Assembly (NCBI GenBank): GCA_963816315.1
Contig: CAWFJZ010000004.1
Location: forward strand, 1-64,000
DNA from: CADEEN01 sp963816315
Lineage (GTDB): Bacteria > Pseudomonadota > Gammaproteobacteria > Burkholderiales > Burkholderiaceae_C
Direction: 5' to 3'
DNA: 64,000 bases
The notes beneath the pieces were generated by a model. That model was not told where the DNA came from. It ran no database searches and was given only the letters and a program-made list of their open reading frames with translations. The translations under genes and the position numbers were made by a program. Below, piece by piece: positions 54,043 to 60,939 of this stretch (its first letter is position 1; every line of letters starts with the position of its first letter).

Positions 54043-55095
54043 GGCTTCTTCTCCGCCACCGCGTCGCCGGCCTTCTTGCGCGAGTGGCACAGCCGGCACT
54101 CCGAGACCGGGAACGCCACCTTGCCGTGGCAGACGCCGCATTTCTGGCCGAGCAGGATCGACGCCATGCTGATCTGGTTGGCGCCCTTCTGCGGCACGAA
54201 GATGGACGGATGGCAGTTCGAGCAGTCGAGCCATTCGGTGTGCTGCTTGTGCGGATAGACGACGTCGGGCATCGAGCCTTTGACCTCGCGCACGATGTTC
54301 AAGTCCATCACCACCGCGGCGGCCTTCGGGTCCTTGCGGTCCCAGCGCGGATCGATCTTCTTCTCCGCGAGCGACTTGACCCAATCGACATGGTTGCCGG
54401 CCGTGGCCTTCGGCAACTCGGCGAAGGCTTGCGCCGGTGGCTGCAACTGGTTCGTCGCGTCGTTCGCCGGATCGTGGATGCCGGACTCGGCGGCCGGCCG
54501 GTTGACGCGGCCCGTGGGGCGCAGCAGGCGGTTGAAGGCGTTGGCCTCGGCGCTGGCGGTCGGTGTCGGTGCGGGCGAGGGTGGCGCAGCGGGCGCTGGC
54601 GCTGGCGCGGGGGCGGCGGCGACGGCCGGCGCAGGCGGCGGCGCTGCTGCGGGCGCGCCCGTCGGTGCGCTCGCGGGTGCTGCCGCGGGCTTCGCCGTCG
54701 CCGGCGGCGGTGCTGCTGCTTTTGCAGGCGCGGGTGCGGCCGGCTTCGGCCGTCGCCGGTGTTGGAGCCGCAGCCACGGCCGCAGTTTTCGGCAGCGCGG
54801 CGCCGGCCATGTATTCGATCGCCGCGCGCAGTTGTGCGTCAGTCAAATCAGGCCGGCCGCCGCGCGGCGGCATGCCTTTGGTCGAGCCGGCGATCGCGCT
54901 CTTGACGAGTGCGTCGAGGCCGCCCTTGGCGCGCGGCGCCCAGGCTGCGACGTCGCCGGCTTTCGGCGCGCCGACGACACCGGCGGCGTGGCAGACGGCG
55001 CAGGTGGCGTCGTACACCGCTTTGCCGGCAGCAGCGCCTTGCGCTGCGGCGGCGCCGGCCATGGCCAACATGAATGCGCCGAGCAGCGTCTTCAT
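54039..55095 (-). CDS. Fused tetraheme cytochrome: class I c domain + c7-type triheme domain (B), one indel
   Basis: A protein of about 351 residues. The N-terminal 100 residues are a class I cytochrome c (signal peptide, CAVCH near residue 32, axial Met in KGMPPRGG). A Pro/Ala-rich linker of about 90 residues and a C-terminal triheme domain (CSNCH, CGVCH, CRLCH; FPV-S-E-C pattern as in B') follow. One extra base near 54742 inside the linker splits the frame; removing it joins both halves. The fusion pairs a soluble-type carrier with a wire-type domain. Confidence 0.85.
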
Positions 55096-55469
55096 CGCGC
55101 CGTCCCGGTGAGTTTTTGCAGCGTGCTCTCGTGCACCTGCGTCGCCGTTTTCGGTTTGCCGGCGTGGCAGAGGTTGCAGTTCTCCACCGACCAGGCGAGT
55201 TCGCCGTTGTGGCAGGCGCCGCAGAACTGGCCGTCGATGATCTTCAGCATGTCGATCTGGTTGCCGCCGGCCTTGAACTGGAAACCGAGGTCGGCGTGGC
55301 AGACCTTGCAGCGAAAGCGCACGCGGTGGAACCAGTGCGGGAAGACGACGGGCCGCATGCCGGCGGCGTCGGAAAAATTGTTGATGACGACATCGCCGTA
55401 CTCCGCCGACACCGGCAGCGTGAGGCCGGCGAGCGCGACGACGAGGACCAGGAGGCGAGGGCAACTCAA
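55092..55469 (-). CDS. c7-type triheme cytochrome (A)
   Basis: A 125-residue protein with signal peptide (CPRLLVLVVALAGLTLPVSA) and three hemes (CKVCH, CGACH, CNLCH), paralogue of the gene at 51385-51750. The start is a TTG at 55469, six bases after AAGGAG; an ATG at 55475 is closer to normal spacing but two bases out of frame, so a further indel here is possible. Its TGA overlaps the ATG of the fused cytochrome. It follows the barrel protein by 10 bases. Confidence 0.87.
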   Translation of the reverse strand: MSCPRLLVLVVALAGLTLPVSAEYGDVVINNFSDAAGMRPVVFPHWFHRVRFRCKVCHADLGFQFKAGGNQIDMLKIIDGQFCGACHNGELAWSVENCNLCHAGKPKTATQVHESTLQKLTGTAR

Positions 55470-55479
55470 GTCATGCTCC

Positions 55480-57411
55480 TTAGAAACGGCGCTGCAGCCG
55501 GGCCACGATCGACGCCAGGTTGCGTTCATCGACGCGCGCGGCGCGCGCCGACAGCCGCGCTTCGAGCTTGCCGATCGTGTAGTCCAGGCGCGCTTCGATC
55601 GAGCGGCTGACGAAGCGCAGCGGCGCGTCGATGTCGCCGGCCGAGCGGCGTGCGAACTGTTGCGAGCTGATGCCGGCCAGCAGCGTGAAGCGCAGCCGCG
55701 GCACGCCGAAGACGCGCTGCTGCTCGGCGCTGACGCTGCCGCTGGCGTAATGCTGCCAGCCGTCGTCCTGCGTGAAACGCTCGCCGCTGAGCAGATCGGT
55801 CTGCGTCTGCTCGCTGCGCGTGGCCTGCCAGGTCAGGCTGCCCGACCACGAAGACAGGCGAGACAGTTGCGTGCGCTGGCTCCATTGCAGGTTGACGAGC
55901 TGGAAGCTGGCCTCGTCTTCGTTGCGGCTGCGGTAGTCGCTGATCGAGGCGCTGGCAAAGCGCTGCTGCGAGGCGTCCGACACGGTTTGCCAGACGAGGC
56001 CCAGGCTGTGCGTCAGCGTCGTCGTGCGGTGGCGCTCCAACGGCGTCGAGTCGATCAGCCAGCCGATGCTTTGCGCGGCCGAGAACGAGATGCGCTCGGT
56101 CTCGGTCTGCACGAAGTCGCGCGACGCGCTGTGGCTGAACTGCGTGGCCGCGTACTCGCGCTCGCTGTCGTCGTCGCCGCGCGTCAGGCCGGCGTTGAAG
56201 GCCAGCGACGGCGCATAGCGCCACTCGCCGAAGGCCACCGAGCGCGGCGTCCAGTTGGCCGCGGCGTTGACGCTGGCGGTGCGCGACGGCGCGTCGTCCT
56301 CGGTGTCGAACTGGTTGACCGAGGCGGCGCCGGCGACGCGCCACGAGGCCGTGAGGTCGGTGCTGGCGCCGAGCGTGGCGTTGACGCTGGCGAGAGCCGC
56401 GCCGCCGAAGCTGCCGAGCGAGCGCGCCTCGACCCAGCGCGCGCTGCCGACGACGAGCGTGTTCGGCGGCGCCACGAACGGCAGATCGTCTTCGCGCGGA
56501 CGCCAGGTCAGCAGCGTCGAGAGCTGGCGCACCTCGCTGCCGAAGTCGAGCGAGAAGACATCGTCCTGGTAGCGCGTGCGCGACTCGTGCCAACTGGCCA
56601 GGCTGTCGATGCCCAGGGCCGTGCTCGGGTGAAAACCATGGCGGCCGGTGATCAGCGCCAGGCGCGTGCGCTCGCGGTCGCCGCCGCTGCGGTTGTCGGC
56701 CCAGTTGCCGCCGAGCTCGAAGCGGTGCGCGCCGCGCAGCCACATCGCATCGCCATCGACGGTGAGCAGCTTGTCGCTCTCGCCGTCGGCCAGCAGGTGG
56801 CTGGCGTCGATCTGCAATTGATAGTGGTCGTTGCCACTCTCGGGCCGGTACGACTGCAGCAGCGTCAGACGGCGCGTCTGCAGATCGGCGCCGAGCGACT
56901 CGATGTTGGTGCGGCTGTCGGTGGCTTCGGCGCGCACGGTGAACGGGAAGCGGCTGGCCGGAAACACCGAGAGCTGCGCGCTGCCGGTCAGCGTGTTGCC
57001 GGTGGCGGCGACGCGCGCCTCGCCGTCGTGGCCGTTGCTGTCGCTGCTGGCGACGAAGCCGACACCCAGGCGCACTTGCGCAAACCACGGCTGCCACAGG
57101 TAGCTCGCGGTTTCAACGTCGGCGATCACGGCGGCCTGGCGCGCGCTGCCACCGTTTTCGAAACGCAGCCAGCGCAGGTCGAGTGCGATCGTGCCGTTGG
57201 TCCGCCAGGGGCCGAAGCGCCAGTCGATGCCGTTGCCGCGCAAGGGCTCGGCCGCGGTGGCGACGGCCGGTGGCGGCGTGTCGCCGGTCGGTGGGTCGGC
57301 CTCGCTGCCGGGTGTGTAGGCGGCGGCGTGCGCCGCCGGCGCGGCGATGGCCAGCGACAGCGGCCAGGCCCAGCGGCTGAACCGATGGCGGCCGGAGCGA
57401 GTGACTTTCAC
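55480..57411 (-). CDS. Large outer-membrane beta-barrel protein (conduit porin candidate)
   Basis: A protein of about 643 residues with a signal peptide (FSRWAWPLSLAIAAPAAHA) and long alternating, aromatic-rich strands (WRTNGTIALDLRWLRF, SARWVEARSLGSFGGAALA, RLRFTLLAGISSQQFA) ending in RLQRRF. The terminal Phe is the usual outer-membrane barrel signal. Length and context fit MtrB/PioB-like or OmbB-like porins that house multiheme cytochromes, although I see no CxxC of the MtrB type. GTG 57411 was taken as start since it precedes the signal peptide; the open frame reaches 57501. Confidence 0.78.
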   Translation of the reverse strand: MKVTRSGRHRFSRWAWPLSLAIAAPAAHAAAYTPGSEADPPTGDTPPPAVATAAEPLRGNGIDWRFGPWRTNGTIALDLRWLRFENGGSARQAAVIADVETASYLWQPWFAQVRLGVGFVASSDSNGHDGEARVAATGNTLTGSAQLSVFPASRFPFTVRAEATDSRTNIESLGADLQTRRLTLLQSYRPESGNDHYQLQIDASHLLADGESDKLLTVDGDAMWLRGAHRFELGGNWADNRSGGDRERTRLALITGRHGFHPSTALGIDSLASWHESRTRYQDDVFSLDFGSEVRQLSTLLTWRPREDDLPFVAPPNTLVVGSARWVEARSLGSFGGAALASVNATLGASTDLTASWRVAGAASVNQFDTEDDAPSRTASVNAAANWTPRSVAFGEWRYAPSLAFNAGLTRGDDDSEREYAATQFSHSASRDFVQTETERISFSAAQSIGWLIDSTPLERHRTTTLTHSLGLVWQTVSDASQQRFASASISDYRSRNEDEASFQLVNLQWSQRTQLSRLSSWSGSLTWQATRSEQTQTDLLSGERFTQDDGWQHYASGSVSAEQQRVFGVPRLRFTLLAGISSQQFARRSAGDIDAPLRFVSRSIEARLDYTIGKLEARLSARAARVDERNLASIVARLQRRF

Positions 57412-57457
57412 GACCCGAATGCCCGTTCTGCGAGTTCGCGTCGCCTGGGCGCGCGGC

Positions 57458-58498
57458 TCAGCTCGCGCCCGGCTTGTTGCTCGTGACGCGCAGCGGCGCA
57501 TAGTGGCTCTCGTCGATGCGCACCGGCGTGGCGCGGCGCAGCCCGGCCAGCAGGGCCTGCCAGCGCGCGTCGCCCTCGGCGCGCTGCCAGAGATCGGTGG
57601 CGCGCGCGCGCACGTCGTCGAAGGCGCGCTGCTGTTCGGCTTTGCGTTCGTCCACGCGCAGGATGGCCACGCCTTCCAACAGGCGCACCGGTTCGGACAG
57701 TGCGCCGACGGCCAGCGGGTCGATCACCTTGTGCACGGCCTCGGCCAGTTGGCCACGGTGCATCGTCTCGAGCTGACCGCCGCGCGGCGCCGATTTGTCG
57801 CCGGAGTGCAGGCGCGCCAGTTCGGCGAACGAGGCGCCGGCCAGCAGCTTGGCGTGCAGTTGGCGGCCTTCGTCTTCGGCGCTGCGCCACTGCGCGACCG
57901 GCGAGCTCGGATCGACGCGCAGCAGGATCAGGCTCAGCCGGACCTGTTCGGGCTCGACGAACAGATCCTTGTGTTGTTCGTAGTACGCGCGCGCCAGGGC
58001 CTCGCTCGGCTCGGGCACGTCGCGCACCTGGCGCAGCAGTTGTTCGAGCAGGCTCTCGCGTTCGAGCTGCGGCACGACGGCGGCGAGCATCTTGTCGCGG
58101 TTGGCCTGCCAGTTCGCGCTCGCCTTGTACTGCGCTTCGTAGCCGGCGACGGTGGCGGCGATCTTCGCGGCGTCGGGCTTCAGGCCGCGGCGCCTGGCTT
58201 CGGCCAGCAGCAGCACGCGGTTGACGACGTCGTCGCCGACCTCGCGCTGGAAGCGCGCGATCTCGTCCTCGGGCGGCTTGGCGTGGTAGTACTTGTTGCG
58301 CATCGCCACCGACAGCGCACGCTGGTAATCGGCCAGCGCGATCGTTGTCTTGCCGACGCGGGCGAAGACGGCATTGGGCTGCGCGGTCGATGCGGCCGGC
58401 GCCGGCGGGTCGGCCTTGGCAGGCGCTGCTGCGGCGGCGGGTGCGACGACGCCGAGCGCAGCGGCGAGCACGGCACAGAGGCGGGTGGTCGGTGTCAT
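57458..58498 (-). CDS. Periplasmic parvulin-type peptidyl-prolyl isomerase
   Basis: A 346-residue SurA/PpiC-like chaperone: signal peptide (RLCAVLAAALGVVAPAAAAA), N-terminal helical chaperone part (YQRALSVAMRNKYYH, LLEQLLRQVRDVPEP) and a rotamase domain (EQVRLSLILLRVDPSS, AKLLAGASFAELARLHSGD, GGQLETMHRGQLAEAV). It probably helps the folding of the barrel or of the cytochromes encoded next to it, as parvulins recur in porin-cytochrome clusters. It lies 62 bases after the 4-heme cytochrome and 46 before the barrel gene. Confidence 0.9.
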   Translation of the reverse strand: MTPTTRLCAVLAAALGVVAPAAAAAPAKADPPAPAASTAQPNAVFARVGKTTIALADYQRALSVAMRNKYYHAKPPEDEIARFQREVGDDVVNRVLLLAEARRRGLKPDAAKIAATVAGYEAQYKASANWQANRDKMLAAVVPQLERESLLEQLLRQVRDVPEPSEALARAYYEQHKDLFVEPEQVRLSLILLRVDPSSPVAQWRSAEDEGRQLHAKLLAGASFAELARLHSGDKSAPRGGQLETMHRGQLAEAVHKVIDPLAVGALSEPVRLLEGVAILRVDERKAEQQRAFDDVRARATDLWQRAEGDARWQALLAGLRRATPVRIDESHYAPLRVTSNKPGAS

Positions 58499-58560
58499 GG
58501 TCGTACGCGGTGTTCGAAGACGGGCCGGATGCATCGCACGCACCCGGCCCCGTCGCTGCA

Positions 58561-59457
58561 TCACTTCACATGGCAGGCCCGGCAGACCGCGCTCTCGGCG
58601 TTCGAGATGCGCAGGAAGGTCTCGCCGGAGACGCGGCCCGTGGTCGGCGGCCCGGCCTGGCCGGTGGACACATGCGGGTCGTGGCAACTGCCGCACTCGA
58701 CCAACGGCCCGAGGCCGCCGGTGGCGCGCTGGTACAGCGGCAGATCCGTGCGCTGCTTGCCGACGCCGCCGGTCTCGACCCAGAACACCTGGTTGGTGTT
58801 GGTGACCTGGGTCAGCGGCGCGACGAAGTCGCTGTCACGGCAGGTGCCGCTGACCGTCGCCCCGGCGCCGGTGAGGCCGCCGCCGCAGTACTGAATGCCG
58901 ATCGGGTGGTCGTTGCTGAGGTCGGTGCCGAGCATCGAGATGCGATCGCCGGCATTGGTCATGCGGCCCGTGGCCGTATCGACCGTGGCGCCGGTCCAGG
59001 CCCACGCGCGGCCGTCGTTGCCGCCGCCGTCGGCCGCAAAGCCGCCCGAGCCCGGCGCGTTGATCACGTTGTCCATCGCCTGCGTGCCGTCATGGCACGA
59101 CAGACAGGCCAGCGAGATCGAGCCCACGGGCGCCACCGTGCCATCGAGCGATGGCAGTTGCAGCGCGTCGTAGGTGCGGTAGGCGCCGCCGCCGGACGGG
59201 CCGGTGGTGGCCAGGCGCTTGTTCCACAGCGGCACCTCGGCGACGCTCGCGCCGCCGTGGGGGGTGTGGCAGAACACGCAGATCTCGGCGGTGTCGGAAG
59301 AGCGGTTGGCCGTTCCGGCGGAGCCGAGGTTGTGTCGCGTCGTCGCAATGCCTTGCGCCGACGCCGGGCCGCTGAGACTGAGGAGCATGGCCGCCAACAA
59401 CCCAGCGGACAGCGCTCCCCACCTCGTGCGACCGAACAGCAATGCCATTCTCATGTC
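58561..59457 (-). CDS. Tetraheme c-type cytochrome (doubled-CxxCH family)
   Basis: A 298-residue secreted cytochrome (signal peptide around GALSAGLLAAMLLSLSGPASA) with CVFCH, CLSCH, CGSCH and CRACH. Blocks EICVFCHTPHGG, CLSCHDGT and MLGTDLSNDHPIGIQY match the N-terminal third of the 11-heme protein. The start ATG 59457 has GGAGG 6 bases upstream. A sigma54 promoter match lies 70-85 bases upstream. First gene of a run leading through the isomerase to the barrel and triheme cytochromes. Confidence 0.93.
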   Translation of the reverse strand, partial: DMRMALLFGRTRWGALSAGLLAAMLLSLSGPASAQGIATTRHNLGSAGTANRSSDTAEICVFCHTPHGGASVAEVPLWNKRLATTGPSGGGAYRTYDALQLPSLDGTVAPVGSISLACLSCHDGTQAMDNVINAPGSGGFAADGGGNDGRAWAWTGATVDTATGRMTNAGDRISMLGTDLSNDHPIGIQYCGGGLTGAGATVSGTCRDSDFVAPLTQVTNTNQVFWVETGGVGKQRTDLPLYQRATGGLGPLVECGSCHDPHVSTGQAGPPTTGRVSGETFLRISNAESAVCRACHVK

Positions 59458-59526
59458 GTCCTCCAGGTTGGTTGCAAAGTCGTCTTGCCTTGCACTCCCC
59501 AATGCGCCGCTCGACAGGAGAGCTTC

Positions 59527-59542
59527 TGCAGAAAGCGTGCCA
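59527..59542 (-). promoter_or_regulatory. Sigma54 (-24/-12) promoter before the tetraheme cytochrome/barrel run
   Basis: Minus-strand TGGCACGCTTTCTGCA: GG (59541-59540), ten bases, GC (59529-59528). It matches TGGCACG-N4-TTGCA except one T. The predicted start near 59516 gives a leader of about 60 bases to ATG 59457, which has its own GGAGG. Confidence 0.68.
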
Positions 59543-59570
59543 TCTAGCCCACCCCCGAAGCGGCTTCGCC

Positions 59571-59592
59571 GCTGCCCCCTCAAGGGGGCAGC
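59571..59592. repeat. Palindrome of a dispersed Burkholderiales-type repeat
   Basis: GCTGCCCCCT (59571-59580) and AGGGGGCAGC (59583-59592) are perfect complements with a 2-base centre. The surrounding text (CCCCGAAGCGGCTTCGCC before, GCCAGTGGCCTGGCGGAGCC after) is a sequence type I have often seen between Burkholderiales genes (memory only). No T-run follows. It covers the likely 3' end of the NHL lipoprotein gene. Confidence 0.6.
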
Positions 59593-60786
59593 GCCAGTGG
59601 CCTGGCGGAGCCAGATCCACGGCGCTCGCTCGGAAATAGTCCCGCGAGCAAGAAGGCGCGTTCTCGCGAACGGGAAACGTCAGCGCGCCGCGTGCGGCGC
59701 GCAGCGGCACGAAGCCGGCCTCGGCCTTCAGCGCCACCGGGCGGAAGACGTCGATCTTGCGGAACCACTGATCGACCATGTAGACGCGCCCGTCCTCGTC
59801 GACCGCGATGCCCGAGGGCAGCATGTACTTGCCCGGCCCGTCGCGCTCCGAGCGCTCGCCGACGAAGAGCAGCAGCTCGCCGTCGGGGTTGAAGATCTGG
59901 AAGTTGCCGAAGGCGCTGTCAACGACATAGACATTGCCGTCGCGGTCGATCGCGATTTCCTTCGGCCGCGCGAACTGGCCGTATTGCTTGCCGACGCTGC
60001 CGAACGCAGACAGGTACTTGCCGTCGCGGTCGAAGACGACGACGCGGAAGTTGCCGCCATCGACGACGTACAGGCGCCCATCGACGCCGATGGCGATGTC
60101 GCGCGGCAGGTTGAACTCGCCGGGCCCGCTGCCGCGCTTGCCGATGTCCATCAGGTGCTCGCCGCTCTTCGCATCGAAGACGCGCACGACATGGCGCTCG
60201 GAGCTGACGCCGCCGATGTCCACCGCGTACAGCTTGGTGCCCGCCGGATCGACGGTGACGCTGGTCAGGCGCGAGAACCATTTGTCGCCGCCGATGCGGC
60301 GCAGGAACTGGCGGTCGGGGCCATAGACGAACACGGCCTTGGCGCCGATGTCGGCGACGTAGAGGTTGCCCGCCGCATCGACATCGACGCCGATCGGCTT
60401 GGTCAATTGCCCCGGGCCGTCTTCTTCGCCGATGCGGTGGAACTGGCCGCGCGGCACGTCGAACAGGCGCACGTAGCGGCTGACGGTGTCGCTGACGTAG
60501 ATGCGGCCGCGCGTGGCCGCGATCGCATACGGCTTGGACAGCGGCTCGCCGCGCGTCTCTTCGCCGGTGACCAGGCGCCGCAGCGCGCTCGTTTCTTCGG
60601 GCGCGATCAGGTCGGCGCTGGTGCGCACGGTGCGCTCGTAGATGAAGCGCGGCTCGTCGGGCGGCGCGGGAAAGACCAGCGGGCGCGTCGGCGCGGCCTG
60701 CTGATGCGGCGGCGTTGCGCGCAGGCGGCGAGCAGGGCCGCGATACCGAAAGTGAGAAGGGCCGGTCTCGCAAATGGAAAGCCCAT
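59580..60786 (-). CDS. NHL-repeat lipoprotein (third propeller), indel near 5' end, 3' end uncertain
   Basis: It starts at ATG 60786 with MGFPFARPALLTFGIAALLAAC (lipobox LAAC). One base seems missing near 60722, after which the main frame gives six NHL blades (KPYAIAATRGRIYVSDTV, KPIGVDVDAAGNLYVADIG, LPRDIAIGVDGRLYVVDGG, RPKEIAIDRDGNVYVVDSA, LPSGIAVDEDGRVYMVDQW). The frame as given continues past the conserved part into the cytochrome gene until 59090, which is unlikely. A stop at 59580 in another phase, inside the palindrome, is the probable end after one more indel. A consensus sigma54 promoter precedes it. Confidence 0.8.
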
Positions 60787-60840
60787 GGTCGAGCAACCTG
60801 TCGTGATGTGCGCGCCGGTGCGCGTTTGCAGGCCATCGAG

Positions 60841-60856
60841 TGCAATCGACGTGCCA
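60841..60856 (-). promoter_or_regulatory. Perfect sigma54 promoter before the NHL lipoprotein gene
   Basis: Minus-strand TGGCACGTCGATTGCA equals the TGGCACG-N4-TTGCA consensus in all fixed positions: GG (60855-60854), ten bases, GC (60843-60842). The predicted start near 60830 lies about 44 bases before ATG 60786. It is arranged back to back with the plus-strand promoter at 60890-60905. Confidence 0.8.
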
Positions 60857-60861
60857 ATGCC

Positions 60862-60879
60862 CTTTGCGCTGGATCAAAG
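60862..60879. promoter_or_regulatory. Dyad CTTTG-N8-CAAAG between the divergent promoters
   Basis: The sequence CTTTGCGCTGGATCAAAG has 5-bp arms and contains TTGCG-N4-ATCAA, a partial FNR/CRP-type site (8 of 10 arm bases of TTGAT-N4-ATCAA). It lies in the 33 bases between two opposite -24 elements, so a protein bound here could affect both promoters. Activity is inference. Confidence 0.35.
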
Positions 60880-60889
60880 CACCGTGCCG

Positions 60890-60905
60890 TGGCAAGGAAG
60901 TTGCA
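60890..60905 (+). promoter_or_regulatory. Sigma54 promoter before the diheme cytochrome-ccm operon
   Basis: TGGCAAGGAAGTTGCA: GG (60891-60892), ten bases, GC (60903-60904). It differs from TGGCACG-N4-TTGCA in one base only. The predicted start near 60916 is 24 bases before ATG 60940, and GGAG lies between, an ideal arrangement. Confidence 0.75.
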
Positions 60906-60939
60906 GCAGCGCGTCGAAGAACAACGCACGGAGCCCCCG

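Noticed and set aside
58499..58560. A sixth sigma54 match before the isomerase gene (GG-TGCGTGCGAT-GC)
   Set aside because: The spacing fits, but flanking consensus bases are lacking, and GG-N10-GC alone is common in such GC-rich DNA.
60862..60879. A canonical FNR site
   Set aside because: Only the ATCAA half is perfect; the other arm is TTGCG. Kept as an unassigned dyad, not as an FNR box.
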